Source: Branchiostoma floridae (taxonomy: Eukaryota; Chordata; Leptocardii; Amphioxiformes; Branchiostomatidae). From it: 64,000 nt of DNA. The translations under genes were made by a program, and so were the position numbers. Under the pieces are notes generated by a model that worked only from the letters and a program-made list of their open reading frames with translations, searched no databases and was not told the origin of the DNA. Below, piece after piece: positions 32,332 to 45,589 of this stretch (position 1 is the first letter of the stretch; each line of letters begins with the position of its first letter). The stretch is taken from positions 15,133,277-15,197,276 of the forward strand of contig NC_049990.1 of assembly GCF_000003815.2 (NCBI RefSeq). Direction: 5' to 3'.

Positions 32332-35300
32332 CACTTAAGGTCTCATAACACAGTAATTATCCGCGACCCCCGTCCCCAAAAGTAGTTCGGGTTAAAATAG
32401 TGCATCGCGGTACTTGCAAAGGCCGTATTTATTCTTCCGTGCACGACAGCGAGGTGGAATCTGTGGTGAATAGTAGAGGAATACATCAGTGTTCATACTG
32501 TATAAGTTGGATTACGTCGCTTTTTCGGCCGGCGGGAATTTGCGCCTTGATATGTTACCGGCACTTCCTGTTCGCCGCCTGCAGTTCCATGACCTCCGCT
32601 GGGGGTCAAATCAAAGTGTCTGTTATGGAAAAACGAGCCGGCAAATCTATGCTCATCTTCAGATATTTTGTAGCTTGTACCCTCAACTTCAACATACTAA
32701 ATTCTTGTGAATTGTATCTGCACCCTACTATAGGTTTTGAGTCGTCGAACCACCTCACTTTGGGGTCCTTAACCATGTAAATCCCCATACCCGAAAAACT
32801 GTGTTCTGAGACCTTCATGTCTCATAACACAGTAATTATCCGCGACCCCCGTCCCCAAAAGTAGTTCGGGTTAAAATAGTGCATCGCGGTACTTGCAAAG
32901 GCCGTATTTATTCTTCCGTGCACGACAGCGAGGTGGAATCTGTGGTGAATAGTAGAGGAATACATCAGTGTTCATACTGTATAAGTTGGATTACGTCGCT
33001 TTTTCGGCCGGCGGGAATTTGCGCCTTGATATGTTACCGGCACTTCCTGTTCGCCGCCTGCAGTTCCATGACCTCCGCTGGGGGTCAAATCAAAGTGTCT
33101 GTTATGGAAAAACGAGCCGGCAAATCTATGCTCATCTTCAGATATTTTGTAGCTTGTACCCTCAACTTCAACATACTAAATTCTTGTGAATTGTATCTGC
33201 ACCCTACTATAGGTTTTGAGTCGTCGAACCACCTCACTTTGGGGTCCTTAACCATGTAAATCCCCATACCCGAAAAACTGTGTTCTGAGACCTTCATCCA
33301 CAGCGTGAATTCCCCAGGGATGGACAAGCACATTAAATTTGACCGATATGTTAGTAATTGACCTCGGCTGACTTGAACTGTAACATTTTCGTTACCGTCT
33401 GACCCGCCGTTACCATGGCAACGGCCGCCTAGACCTTTCCCTATGCTTAAGTATAGGACTTAGTGCGGTCTAAAGCCCGCTCGACCCCCCCCCCTTTTTC
33501 CGCCCTAAAAAAGACAAACCCCCAACCCCAATCACTCAGAACGGTAGAATGTGGTCTGGCAAGCTCCTTATAACAGAAAAAGTCAACCAGAATATTAAAT
33601 TTGTTGAGATAATGAGACCAATTAGCGGCCCCTCAGATAGTCCTTGTACAGTGCCGACACCTGTGCTAGGCGCCAAAGTGCAAAGTTGGCCATATCTCAG
33701 GAACCATTTGGATTTCTGATCTAAAATTTGGTACGGTTTTGTATCTTGACTAGTTTTATTGTATGAACGTAAAGAAATCCAAGGTCAAGTTGGCTTAAGG
33801 TCTCATAACACAGTAATTATCCGCGACCCCCGTCCCCAAAAGTAGTTCGGGTTAAAATAGTGCATCGCGGTACTTGCAAAGGCCGTATTTATTCTTCCGT
33901 GCACGACAGCGAGGTGGAATCTGTGGTGAATAGTAGAGGAATACATCAGTGTTCATACTGTATAAGTTGGATTACGTCGCTTTTTCGGCCGGCGGGAATT
34001 TGCGCCTTGATATGTTACCGGCACTTCCTGTTCGCCGCCTGCAGTTCCATGACCTCCGCTGGGGGTCAAATCAAAGTGTCTGTTATGGAAAAACGAGCCG
34101 GCAAATCTATGCTCATCTTCAGATATTTTGTAGCTTGTACCCTCAACTTCAACATACTAAATTCTTGTGAATTGTATCTGCACCCTACTATAGGTTTTGA
34201 GTCGTCGAACCACCTCACTTTGGGGTCCTTAACCATGTAAATCCCCATACCCGAAAAACTGTGTTCTGAGACCTTCATCCACAGCGTGAATTCCCCAGGG
34301 ATGGACAAGCACATTAAATTTGACCGATATGTTAGTAATTGACCTCGGCTGACTTGAACTGTAACATTTTCGTTACCGTCTGACCCGCCGTTACCATGGC
34401 AACGGCCGCCTAGACCTTTCCCTATGCTTAAGTATAGGACTTAGTGCGGTCTAAAGCCCGCTCGACCCCCCCCCCTTTTTCCGCCCTAAAAAAGACAAAC
34501 CCCCAACCCCAATCACTCAGAACGGTAGAATGTGGTCTGGCAAGCTCCTTATAACAGAAAAAGTCAACCAGAATATTAAATTTGTTGAGATAATGAGACC
34601 AATTAGCGGCCCCTCAGATAGTCCTTGTACAGTGCCGACACCTGTGCTAGGCGCCAAAGTGCAAAGTTGGCCATATCTCAGGAACCATTTGGATTTCTGA
34701 TCTAAAATTTGGTACGGTTTTGTATCTTGACTAGTTTTATTGTATGAACGTAAAGAAATCCAAGGTCAAGTTGGCTTAATTCATCCACAGCGTGAATTCC
34801 CCAGGGATGGACAAGCACATTAAATTTGACCGATATGTTAGTAATTGACCTCGGCTGACTTGAACTGTAACATTTTCGTTACCGTCTGACCCGCCGTTAC
34901 CATGGCAACGGCCGCCTAGACCTTTCCCTATGCTTAAGTATAGGACTTAGTGCGGTCTAAAGCCCGCTCGACCCCCCCCCCCCTTTTTCCGCCCTAAAAA
35001 AGACAAACCCCCAACCCCAATCACTCAGAACGGTAGAATGTGGTCTGGCAAGCTCCTTATAACAGAAAAAGTCAACCAGAATATTAAATTTGTTGAGATA
35101 ATGAGACCAATTAGCGGCCCCTCAGATAGTCCTTGTACAGTGCCGACACCTGTGCTAGGCGCCAAAGTGCAAAGTTGGCCATATCTCAGGAACCATTTGG
35201 ATTTCTGATCTAAAATTTGGTACGGTTTTGTATCTTGACTAGTTTTATTGTATGAACGTAAAGAAATCCAAGGTCAAGTTGGCTTAAGGTCTCATAACAC

Positions 35301-35767
35301 AGTAATTATCCGCGACCCCCGTCCCCAAAAGTAGTTCGGGTTAAAATAGTGCATCGCGGTACTTGCAAAGGCCGTATTTATTCTTCCGTGCACGACAGCG
35401 AGGTGGAATCTGTGGTGAATAGTAGAGGAATACATCAGTGTTCATACTGTATAAGTTGGATTACGTCGCTTTTTCGGCCGGCGGGAATTTGCGCCTTGAT
35501 ATGTTACCGGCACTTCCTGTTCGCCGCCTGCAGTTCCATGACCTCCGCTGGGGGTCAAATCAAAGTGTCTGTTATGGAAAAACGAGCCGGCAAATCTATG
35601 CTCATCTTCAGATATTTTGTAGCTTGTACCCTCAACTTCAACATACTAAATTCTTGTGAATTGTATCTGCACCCTACTATAGGTTTTGAGTCGTCGAACC
35701 ACCTCACTTTGGGGTCCTTAACCATGTAAATCCCCATACCCGAAAAACTGTGTTCTGAGACCTTCAG
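32332..35767. repeat. Tandem array of two units: A-A-B-A-B-B-A
   Basis: Unit A (about 480 bp) starts at about 32339, 32818, 33798 and 35286. It begins GGTCTCATAACACAGT and ends ACTGTGTTCTGAGACC, which are inverted repeats, so A is a transposon-like unit. Unit B (about 500 bp) starts at about 33296, 34277 and 34782, begins CCACAGCGTGAATTCCCC and ends GGTCAAGTTGGCTTAA. Copies look identical apart from C-run length. The 126-codon ORF in each A copy has no recognisable domain and is probably fortuitous. Confidence 0.92.
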
Positions 35768-36639
35768 AAAGGCGGGCCGAGATTATAAATACAGGCGCTC
35801 CCCATTGGTTGAGGGGGAGACGGTGCGGTAGATTCAAACTAGAGGGTACGGCCTTCCGGGTAGCTCCCGGATTATCGGCAATATCTTATTACTGACTGGT
35901 TGCTTTTGGCCAGTTTTTGGCATATCGATGTCTGAAGTATTCCTCATCACGTTTTGACCAATGTCATACCCTGAATTGCACGCAGTGATATATAATAGCT
36001 GTTTTATGTATATTACAACACTTTCACCGGTTTGGGTTCAAAAATAATTGGTTCCAGGCACATGCAGCAGTGCTGCTCCCGGCACACGGACCCCGCTGTG
36101 TGTAAACATTCTCTGCCAGCGCTTGTCAGCCAGACAGGCCAACTGCTTGTATCATGTTTCGCTTATCCCATCCCGGCTGGAACTTCAGTGGAAGACGTAA
36201 TTTTTGGTTTCCAGGCAAGGCCGACTCACAGTAAACAGTCAACAGGGAAGCAAATGCCACGACATCGGAGACAATTCAAGTGCAACATGCTTTCTTGTTC
36301 AAAATGAACGCGTCCAAATAATATACACGGCCTTGTGTCAGCACAAAACAAACTACTTGTATTACACGTTACACACTAAAAATTATACGCATATCTAGGC
36401 CGGTTACGTATACTAAAAGCATAGTTTGAACAAAGTCTATAAATTTGTGTTTACAAGAACCTTATATCCTGTACATTTTCTACCATTTGCAATTATGTTT
36501 TCATCCTGTCGCTTGCGAGACGGGCGGTTATGCAGAAATTTATAGCCATATGTACACACGGGAACAGTCTGACATCAAAGTTGTCGAAATGGCAAAAGAA
36601 GTACAAGTTCACATGCAGCAAATGTTTTAGTCAATAGAC

Positions 36640-36870
36640 ACGACCTTTTGATAGATACGACGTTCCCAGGAACAAGTGTATGTTCGTCTCGGTCCAAACT
36701 CGTAGTCCGTGTATGTCCATGCTTTGGTCCGGACGTCCGCGCCATCATATCGGGACATCAGGGTAGGGCTGGCCGGAATAATCCGAAGGAAGAGGGATCT
36801 CGATCCAGTCCCATCCATTGACAACAACAAAGCCCTGGAGCATGTCGACTTGGTCTTTTGTCAACCGAAG
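36640..36870 (-). pseudogene. Unidentified coding-like fragment with frameshift
   Basis: The minus strand reads GFVVVNGWDWIEIPLPSDYS then GQPYPDVPI, then shifts frame to YDGADVRTKAWTYTDYEFGP and RRTYTCSWERRIYQKVVSID followed by a stop. The aromatic-rich, protein-like composition suggests a real but broken exon. I do not recognise the family. Confidence 0.3.
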
Positions 36871-38149
36871 ACAAATGTCCCTTGTGGTTACGTCGTCTTC
36901 CTCCATGATGTGATAATGGTGGAGGAAATTTGCAGGAGAAATAAGAAAACACGGGAACTTGAGCAGGAACTGAGAATGCGCGGGAACTTCTCAGGGTGGC
37001 ACAGGAACGTGTGACAACGTTTTAGGCGAAATGCAATCAGGAGGACAAACAGATAAAGCAAATGTGCTGATTTAAAAAGGTATTAATGTGTTGGTTAATG
37101 AAATTATAAAAATCTATTCTAGCTATACTTTGATCCCTTTTAAACATATTATTAAACGCTTGTGCATTGAGTTTGGATGCGATCCCTTGTTTGTTGTTGT
37201 GAGTTGTGACCCATGTGACGGAAATGATTAGCGCTGGTGAGACAATGAGAACTCCATATGCGGCCTCTAAAATGATATTGTAACGTTACATCTTCAACTG
37301 CTTGTTCTTTTCAAGAGATGAAGTGAATGTACTGTACACATGACTATTGTGATATGTTCTGTATAACTTATAAGTGTGATAATGGAATTATCCGTGACCC
37401 ACGTCTAAGACTTTACATCATCAGTTCACGAAAGCCTGGAGCTGAGAGGATATCGCCACTTCATCAAGTTGACGACATCCTTTGGTATAGTTATATTGAA
37501 GAAAATCGAAGGGTTTAAACCACCCTGCTGTCAGGCGATGACATAAATTTCTAAACTTATGCGTTAGAACTAGCCCATTTCGAGAAAAATAAACAGAGAT
37601 GCACACACATGTCTCCAAATGGTTAGAATAGCGTCTGCCAAGCGTCCAAACACAAAAATACACAAGCAATATCTCAAATAACTTGATATGACCCAAGGAA
37701 ACTTTCATTTGTATAAAGATCATGTCACATACTTGTTAGTTTGTGCCTTTATTTTGACTCGAAGAAAGTATATAAGGTGGTAAGAAAATTACGTCAATGC
37801 GCATTCGCCTCACATTCAGTTATTAGATGTAAAACAATTTGTTGGCACGAACATTGTTAAATAAAAAAAATAAAAAATATAGATAGTACCTTCCAAAGAC
37901 GTAACCTGAAGCCTTTGATTTATTTTTTCTCTTTTGCACCACCATTTTTGCCTTGTGCATCGTAGTTGTTGTTTTTTCTGGTCTCTATTTCTATATTCTA
38001 CGTTGCATTGTGACAATAAGTATGATTCAAGTAGCCGGTTTCCTGACTACTTGTAACTTGTGCTAAGAAGCGCAAGAACTGGGCCGTCTGAGGCCATGTA
38101 TGTCAGGTACAAGAGGAGAAATGCTGTATCGGAGCTCGGAGGGCAGGGG

Positions 38150-38442
38150 CCCTACAATCTGATCATCAAGTGGAACGGAGGCAGACGCTTTTCGTCGGAA
38201 GTTGAGAGAGGTCTATCACAAGATGGGAGAACAGGGTGGGAAGAAGGTCACGTACAGGAAGGCCATCTTTGACGGACTTTCTGACTGGTTAGATGCCCAG
38301 GAGAACTCGGATACTGCACGACTGATGGCCGACCGGCAGGGTCTCAGTGGAAGCAGAAGGACGGCGCCGGCCTGCGTGACGTGGACGCTGAATGTGGGAC
38401 TCCTCACCACACTTTTGCCAGCGATTTCTTGTAAACTACAGG
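38150..38442 (+). CDS. Unidentified exon candidate
   Basis: An open frame ends at the donor ACAG/GTACGG. It reads LREVYHKMGEQGGKKVTYRK, then AIFDGLSDWLDAQENSDTA, a helical, charged segment. Phase 0 at the donor could join the candidate at 39083. No family recognised, and the start is unclear because a stop lies at about 38160. Confidence 0.25.
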
Positions 38443-39082
38443 TACGGTTTCACCTTCGTTTTATGATTTTTACTATTTGTATATATGATATTGAAAACTT
38501 GATGATACGATGTGATGCGTGATATTCACTGTCTGAAGCGAGAGCGAAGAGCAGTAGGTCGATCAACGCATTACGGCAACTGACTTACGACTTTGTTTTC
38601 AAAAGTGACGTTGGGATGAAATGAAATAGTGCAAGGTCCTTTCGATTTTTGACATTTGCATTTGTAAAGTCGTTTTGCTATTAACTGTAAAAGCAACAAC
38701 TGTAGGGTAGTCTGTAAACCTGTTATCGTGCATACGTTTCCCGTTTTCTATCAATACGGAAATACCCCCTTCAGTAGTAATCATAATCCACCCAACGACC
38801 CATGACGGGTAGCCACACATTGTATTCCGGTCTCCGGCCGAATAAGAACCAAAAAAACACGGATATTCAGCCTATTTGACTGCACGATGAAAGACGTTTC
38901 AGTCGACTTCTTTTTGTGACTTTTGCACTCCTGTTGGTCGCACTTCATTGATACTGTCTTCATGGACTATGCAGGGATATTCTGTACTGACTTACAGAAT
39001 AAAATAATTGTTCTCAAAGTCCAAATGTAAATTTTATCACTCACCTTGCAGCGAACAATTATTCACTAACTTCTGCTTTTAG

Positions 39083-39181
39083 GATGGCACACTTCTCTGG
39101 TATTCGCCCGTCCATCATATGAGAGATCTGCACCGCAGCAGTGATTGGGGCGCTCGAGGAGAGCAACATGCAACTTCACTG
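39083..39181 (+). CDS. Unidentified exon candidate, ends in a stop
   Basis: After a pyrimidine-rich acceptor (TTTTAG/GATGGC) it reads DGTLLWYSPVHHMRDLHRSS and DWGARGEQHATSL then TAA. It would continue in phase 0 from 38442. Support is weak. Confidence 0.22.
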
Positions 39182-41330
39182 TAAGCTGCTATGCTACATG
39201 CGTACCCTAGTAATCATTGGCCTGGGTACCATCCTCCGCAGCAAGCTCAATCTTTTCGCTGGCTAATCACCGTTGCTAACTTATCATGGCATAGATAAAT
39301 AGATGAGTGTGGGTATGGTCGATATAAGGACCTACCTGATGTCTGTGTACAGGCAGAATGCAAAATTAAACCTTTGTGACGTTGTGTTGCTTTTCTGCCG
39401 CGAGTGTCGGCCCCTGGTTTACCTAAGCAAGTAGTCTTACCACCTCCTGTTGCAATACTTGCATGCTGAATCATTGATAGAGTAGAATGCGGAAATACTT
39501 AAACATGATCAATCCATACCAATGAAGAATAGAAAAAAAGAAAACTGAAGACCTGTCCTCTTCCCAGATGAACCGATGTACTGTGAGGTGGTAGCCAAGT
39601 TGACACAGGAGTCCTGCACATTGGCGTTGCAGCAGCTCCATCAATTTTTTTTTTATACATTGGCAATAGATACGTTTTGAGTGATTTTGTCAACACGTTT
39701 TGAGCATTGTAGTCCATGCAGACAGACAGTAAAAGTGTCATAAAATTGTTTTGAGGATAGGAGCCGGTTACCCGACTGTGAACGCCGGTAATGCTACATG
39801 GCACGATAAGGGACGTTCGAGGTCATTGATTTTAAGTTTACTTTTCCACATAGCGTGATTAGCTCTTTCATGGCTGAATGTACGGATATATATTGAACGC
39901 AAAAGTCGTGAATGCGACAGAATGTACAACGTGAAACATAAGGTACAACATGTCATCAAGAGATCATCGTATCTACATATCCTTTCAGCTACAAAGACTA
40001 TCGTCAAGAGCATTAAAGTACAGCATGTGGCACACACCTAGGAAATATAAAAATTTACTTCATGTCGGAAAGTAAAGCCGGTAAATGACATCTAGAATGA
40101 AAATGATAAATTTATGCGTTCACGTTAATAGTGCAAGAATATCACGTTATTCATATCTTTGTTCTGCAGAATGAGCACATGAACAGGGAGATCACCTGGG
40201 TTCGGTTTGTGGAGAACCCAAGTAAACAACAACCAACTAATTCAACTTTAGCAGGGATTAATGAACAAGACCTGATTTTACGGCTCAGTGGCACCTGTTG
40301 ATGACTCACCTGTCGAAACTGGGCCCGCAGAGAACGGGCACATGAAGGCCCAGGAGGTGAGAACCGGTCAGCCAAGGGGAGGCGAGGACGGGAACGCTGG
40401 AGAACGTGCCCGTAGGAAACTTAGGAGGAGAGAACGGGCTCGAGGTCCTTTCTGCCCGCCGAGTACACAGTCGTGGAGGGTGCAGGGAGGGGCCGTGGAG
40501 AGCGCGGACGCTTGTTTCATCAGTCAATAATTGTTTATTGCTAATTTGTGTATGCATTTTTTTAAATTGCGTTTGTCGCGCAGTATAGAAAACTATAGCT
40601 ACACTAAATGTTGTGTCCATGTAATCACGTTGTACACCTTTGTTTTTCTTCGGAGTAGAGTAAAGCCAAGAGTAGATCTCTTCAGTCAGATCAAGGTTAA
40701 AAAACCTCCTTGGTCAGATATGGAAGCCGTTCTGATCACGTTTGGGTCACTTTTCTTTGTTCAGACCGCCGCCTTGTTGACATCGTAGGTCTCCATGGAC
40801 GATTCAGCACTTTACAGTCGTATTCTACGGTATGCGTACCCACGTGTTTTGTCAAGTCTTGTTTGAATATATAATTATGTTGGGAGAACTAACCATATAC
40901 TCTGGTAAGTTGTTCCACCAATCTGTAATAAAACTTGATCTAAATTTCTTTCTGCTTAGACCGTATTATCTGATTACAGTAAAAGTTGCGCATATGCTAA
41001 TAAAAAATTGGCCGGTACATCCCTGCAAAGAAATGTTTCACCATACCTAAGCTTCCTCTGTCTTTTGGAAAATCTAAATAAATAAATATAAGGCAAAAGG
41101 ATAGATTAGGCAATTGAGGAAAAATTGGTGACCGGTTGTGTGTACAAAAGACGTGACACAGATTTCAACGTGCTGCATGACGAACCTTTTGAAATACATG
41201 TACAACTGATAATTTGGTTCTTTACAGTTCTTATAAATATAGTTCTCAAGCAAATGATGAGGGAAATTGACCTAAAGTCCGTCATACGTGCCTCTCTTGC
41301 CAGGCTAAACATGTCATAACACGTAAGATT

Positions 41331-42010
41331 GTAGTTCCCTTCGTGAAACGAAGGGTTTGTTTTGAGTGCTGTTTTTTTGTGAGAGGGACGTTTGTCAGCC
41401 TGATAACTGGGGAAGGCATGGATGGATTGTTTTGATATTTGGTATGTGGGTAGGGTTAGACATGACGAAGGAATGGTAGGAATTGCGTTACGGCAGGGCG
41501 CTCTAGCGGAGTGTTATTGTACTGCAGCAGAACTTCCGGTTTTGATATTTTTTTTCGGGACATGTTTGGGTGATGATTTTTAAGTGGTAAGTAGCTGTAT
41601 AAACGAATAGTAAGGTGTGTAAGTTTTGGCCACTTAGGGGTTTTGCTGGGGCGGTGAAAGTCATTCTTGTGTTAGGTTTTGAGAAGGAATTATGGAAGCA
41701 GGGGTCGATGGATCGGAATGACTGTAGGTATGCAGATAGCTTAGGTAGTGATGTACATAATTGTATGATTATTATGCAAATTAGGAGGTAATTAGCAGAA
41801 TGCAATAGGTATGTGTGCAAATCGTTGTAGGGTACGTGTCTGTGGACAGAAAATCTCATGAACGGCATGACAGATTGATCTGATATTTGGTATGTGGGTA
41901 GCTCTTGAGACAGTGAAGAAACGTACGAGGCGTTTTATCGTTTAGTGGCTTCTGACGGTTTTGCCGGGGATGTTTGTAGTTGAAAAATAGTGTTTAGTGT
42001 GCTAAGTGTG
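41331..42010. repeat. Degenerate repeat with TGATATTTGGTATGTGGGTAG words
   Basis: GATATTTGGTATGTGGGTAG occurs at about 41434 and 41880 in similar surroundings. Probably two degenerate units of about 450 bp. Class not determined. Confidence 0.5.
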
Positions 42011-42744
42011 GCGATTTCGCAATAGTGGTTTATATTTAGAAATTACGTCATTCTGCATGCAGTTGGGCCCCGTCGCCACAGGAAGTGACCCCAAAGGTCA
42101 TAGTTGCGCAATAGAGGACTGCACGACTTATATATACCAGACGATTACAAGACAATGGTACTATAGGGACAGTACATTATACATGATGGGGTGTAAATGT
42201 TTCCTATAAGATTTGATAATCTGTAGATTAAGGGCAATTAATAAGGGCAATGATGATATTGTTTACAGGGGCCTATATTATACGTTTAAAAAGGGTTGTA
42301 CATGTAACAGTTACTGCCGGTACAATACATTTTTAAATAAAGCAGGGTTTGTTTTTCACAGTAACTTGTAGTCACGGCAGGACTTGGGCCAGCTGAACTG
42401 AATTCACCGGGCGACGCGCGGCTTGTCATGGTCGTCAGTAGGGCTCCCATAACCTGGCTAAATGGTTGGAAATTAACCACTCTACCCGGAAAATTCAATA
42501 CTTGGACAAATACATGCGATGTACATCTCAAAGTTGAAATTTTATCAACTCACCATTTGGTTTTTATGTCCATTTGCAACGTGTTGGTGAACTTTATCTA
42601 GAATTTGTCAAAGTTATGAGACCTCTGAACATTCCTATGTCCAAAGAAATCCGCTGAAAATTCAAAAATTGGCTTTCCTTGCGGTAAATTTTTCCCTTCG
42701 AAGATTGTCGCCTTTCCTGATCATGTGTAAGGGACACGGAATCA

Positions 42745-43316
42745 TCTAAAAAGTTCCATGAGTTGCAAGGCGCAAGACCATATATATTATTTGTACTTTC
42801 ATGTCTGGATTTCCCAGCAATTAATTAAAGGTGGGTCACAAGTGCCAATTAGCATAATCCCGCCAATTGTACTTATATGTGGCGAGAACGTTTGGGCAAG
42901 AGACACGTGGTCATGTCAGAATTTCAATGAGTTCCAAGTCGCAAGCCCAAAATGAAAGTTATACGTTTATGTCTTGTTTTCCCAGCGATGTAATGTAGAG
43001 TATATAGGTCACAAGTGGTAATAAACATAAGCGCGTCATTTGTACTGATATGTCGCGAGAACGATTAGGTGAGAGATACGCACGGGGTCATGTCAAAAGT
43101 TCCATGAGTCACAAGTCGCAAGCCCAGATGGATAGTTATACTTTGATGTCTTGATTTCTCTGCAATTTAATCTAGGGTAGGTCGCAAGTGCTAGTTAGCA
43201 GATTCATGTCAGTTGTACCGATAGGTTATTAAAACGATTGGGTAAGAGACAAGGGGTCATCTGAAAAGTTCCATGAGTTCCAAGTCGCAAGCCCAAAATG
43301 GAAGTTATACTTTTAT
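42745..43316. repeat. Tandem repeat of about 172-bp units, 3.3 copies
   Basis: AAGTTCCATGAGTT (or near variants) at 42751, 42920, 43096 and 43265, each followed by CAAGTCGCAAGCCC and then TTATACTTTTATGTCTTG and GCGAGAACG segments. Diverged units, no ORF. Confidence 0.85.
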
Positions 43317-43337
43317 GTACCTGAGGAGGAGCATTCC

Positions 43338-43455
43338 GTGACGACACCAGCCATCACATTTTGGAGGTGTTCGCTGGGGATCCGGATGTGAAGATCATTT
43401 ATGTGGATCTCACCAATGACGGCGTTGATGTGGTCAACGTTATTGTTTTATGTGT
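43338..43455 (+). CDS. Unidentified exon-like segment
   Basis: Directly behind the 172-bp tandem repeat, one frame reads GAFRDDTSHHILEVFAGDPD and VKIIYVDLTNDGVDVVNV. The amphipathic pattern is protein-like and the GC content is above its surroundings. It has no clear acceptor or donor, and I do not recognise it. Confidence 0.3.
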
Positions 43456-45130
43456 TATCTTATTGATATTTTGATGCAACAGTCGATTTTAGCCCAGTCA
43501 ATATAAGTTTTTATCTTTAACTGAAGACCATGAAAGGTATTTTCTTTGTCCATGGAATGAATGGACAGGGACAGTTTGTGTCATGTGCACAGACAAGAAA
43601 GGATGGATGATAGAATATTTTTAAAATACAGCCTACTGCCTAAAGCCTTTTTTTCGGCGCACCTCACCAAACACATCAAAATCCATGTATAATTCCAACA
43701 ACATAAACACTGTTAAGCTAGCCAATGACACGTCTACAAATAAACCCTGCACCACCGCACCATCACCAATTTCACGAAGGTTGAGTTCTGCGAACGCTTG
43801 TTTCGAAAAGTTTTTCGTTCAGATTCGTTCAGTCATGGGGTAATCATCGATATCCTTATTATTGAATTCAAATAATGTGACCATCAGGCATGTCTAGACA
43901 GGACAGATTTACAGGACGAATTACAGACAACTAAAAACTGCAGCCATTCAGTGAAACAAAGAGAAAAGACAAAAATGGCGCATGTCTAAGCGCGCACTGA
44001 TCCCGACGGTCCGCACTCACGTTACTTAGCCGTTGAAATCATGAAATCCTACATGTCTTTCGATGTCGGGGATTGCAACATGGCAAATAAAAAATATAGA
44101 TTCAACCCACCGCAAAGAAAATTCATTATCTGGGCTGTTTCGGGGAGCAAAACTATTGTTACTCTTTCTCCACCCGCCAAACCCAGTGACTGAAAGGGAA
44201 AACAACAACATGACCCCTGCGTGACCCCACCAACAAAGAATGAGACTGAGGCCCGTAATTTCACCGATCTTCTTACTAACTTACGAAAGGGTGGCTGTAT
44301 ATCAGTGAGTATGTATTGAAAACAAACGAGATTTAGTAATAAATACAGTATTACTTTCCACATTTCCTGTTACGCTACCACGGTAAGAAAACAAATGTGG
44401 TATCGATGCGTTTGCTTGTGATCGCCATTCCTCTTCACAGCTGACGGTAAATATGGCGGTCGGAAGGCAGGCATCGCGAAGTAAATCTTGTGTCAGCACC
44501 CAGCGTTGGACAATGCGCAGTAACCCTAGTCGTTACGCGTACAAGGCATTTTGAATGCTGATAACTAAGGTTCTTCGTCGTACTTTATTCGTTGATTACA
44601 TGAAACACGTCTTGTTTGTAATAAATAGCGTTACATGTAAACTGGACGCAAAATGTGCCTATTTATTCGCCGATAACATTAATTTCTTTGATATTCTTTG
44701 CTAGTCTTGAGTCTGCACGAAAAAGATGGCCAAATGATGTTTTCACCGGGCAGTCGAGCTTCGAACTGGGATCAGACAGCCCCCTGCTTTGCGGCACATT
44801 TGTGGCACCTGTGGTCCTATATGTACCTATCTTACATACCGTACTAGCTTACGTGCAGCGTTACAATTGTAACTAAATTTCTCTATTTTGTACAAACAGT
44901 AGTACGTGTAAGTACACCATAATTTTCTCTTTCCATGTGTCTCCTCCACTCTGGTCCGTGACACTGTTTACACTGGCCCCACAGCACTGGTCCGGTCATT
45001 TCACGCCTGATTAACAACTCAGGCCTGCGCGCCAGGGATGGTCACTCCCTGGGCACTCTGTGGCCAGCTCTAGGCTGGTCACCCTGTTGCCAATTAAAAA
45101 GTCGTTATTGCCGGTCCCTGTAACCGGCAA
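43456..45130. other. Non-coding, unassigned
   Basis: No coding region that I can support. The short stretch 44990-45125 is GC-rich with several TGGTCAC/CCCTGG words. Confidence 0.4.
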
Positions 45131-45327
45131 GCCCGCCTAATGGCAAGATATAGAGAGGCCTCTTCTTGAATTCTTATAATTAATAATATTTCAAATGATC
45201 ACACCTTGTTGTATCATTTTATACTATCTTATAGTTAGCCTATCCAAACCATAGAAACAAACAGTAAATGTACGTGACGTAAAACACTCAAACAAGTCAA
45301 TCGCCTGTAGCAAGCATCAACCCTTAC
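45131..45327 (-). repeat. Duplicated ankyrin-gene intron sequence
   Basis: Near-identical to the introns at about 30600-30780 and 30910-31090 (words GAGGCCTCTTCTTGAATTCT, TATACTATCTTATAGTTAGC). Confirms that the exon at 45328 belongs to the same duplicated family. Confidence 0.9.
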
Positions 45328-45426
45328 CAGTTCCCTACTGTCCACCCGTGCTCCAGCCTTCAGGAGGAGTTCAGCAACACCAACATGTCCTCCTGAAGCT
45401 GCATAGTGAAGTGGTATGGCTCCAAT
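45328..45426 (-). CDS. Ankyrin repeat exon (33 residues)
   Basis: Phase-0 99-bp exon, acceptor TGCAACAG/ATTGG, donor AACTG/GTAAGG. It encodes IGAIPLHYAASGGHVGVAEL, then LLKAGARVDSREL. It is separated from the next ankyrin exon (32309) by a 13-kb intron that carries the A/B array. Confidence 0.88.
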
Positions 45427-45589
45427 CTGTTGCAGCAGGGAAAGGGACAACTTAACATGGCAAGCTCTAGAGAGGCCTCTTCTTGAATGCTTATAATTAA
45501 TAATATTTCAAATGATCACACCTTGTTGTATCATTTTATACTATCTTATAGTTAGCCTGTCCAAACCATAGAAACAAACAGCAAATATA

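Larger units (their letters stand above)
35768..41330. other. Intron/intergenic sequence with doubtful exon candidates
   Basis: Starts with a promoter-like GGCGGG ... TTATAAATA ... ATTGG stretch (35769-35815) that I cannot tie to a gene. Candidate coding scraps are listed separately (36640-36870, 38150-38442, 39083-39181). Between them I see nothing recognisable. Confidence 0.35.

Noticed and set aside
32400-35729. Four identical 126-codon ORFs (and 73- and 82-codon ones on other frames)
   Set aside because: They occur once per unit A of a tandem repeat, overlap ORFs in other frames, have no domain, and the divergent copy at 51.9-52.5 kb does not keep the frame. Treated as fortuitous.
32332-35767. 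CRISPR-like array
   Set aside because: Units of about 0.5 kb with no short repeat-spacer alternation, in a eukaryotic context.
35769-35860. TATAAATA plus ATTGG, promoter-like
   Set aside because: No gene with support starts downstream, and it follows directly on the repeat array. Listed only as a remark.
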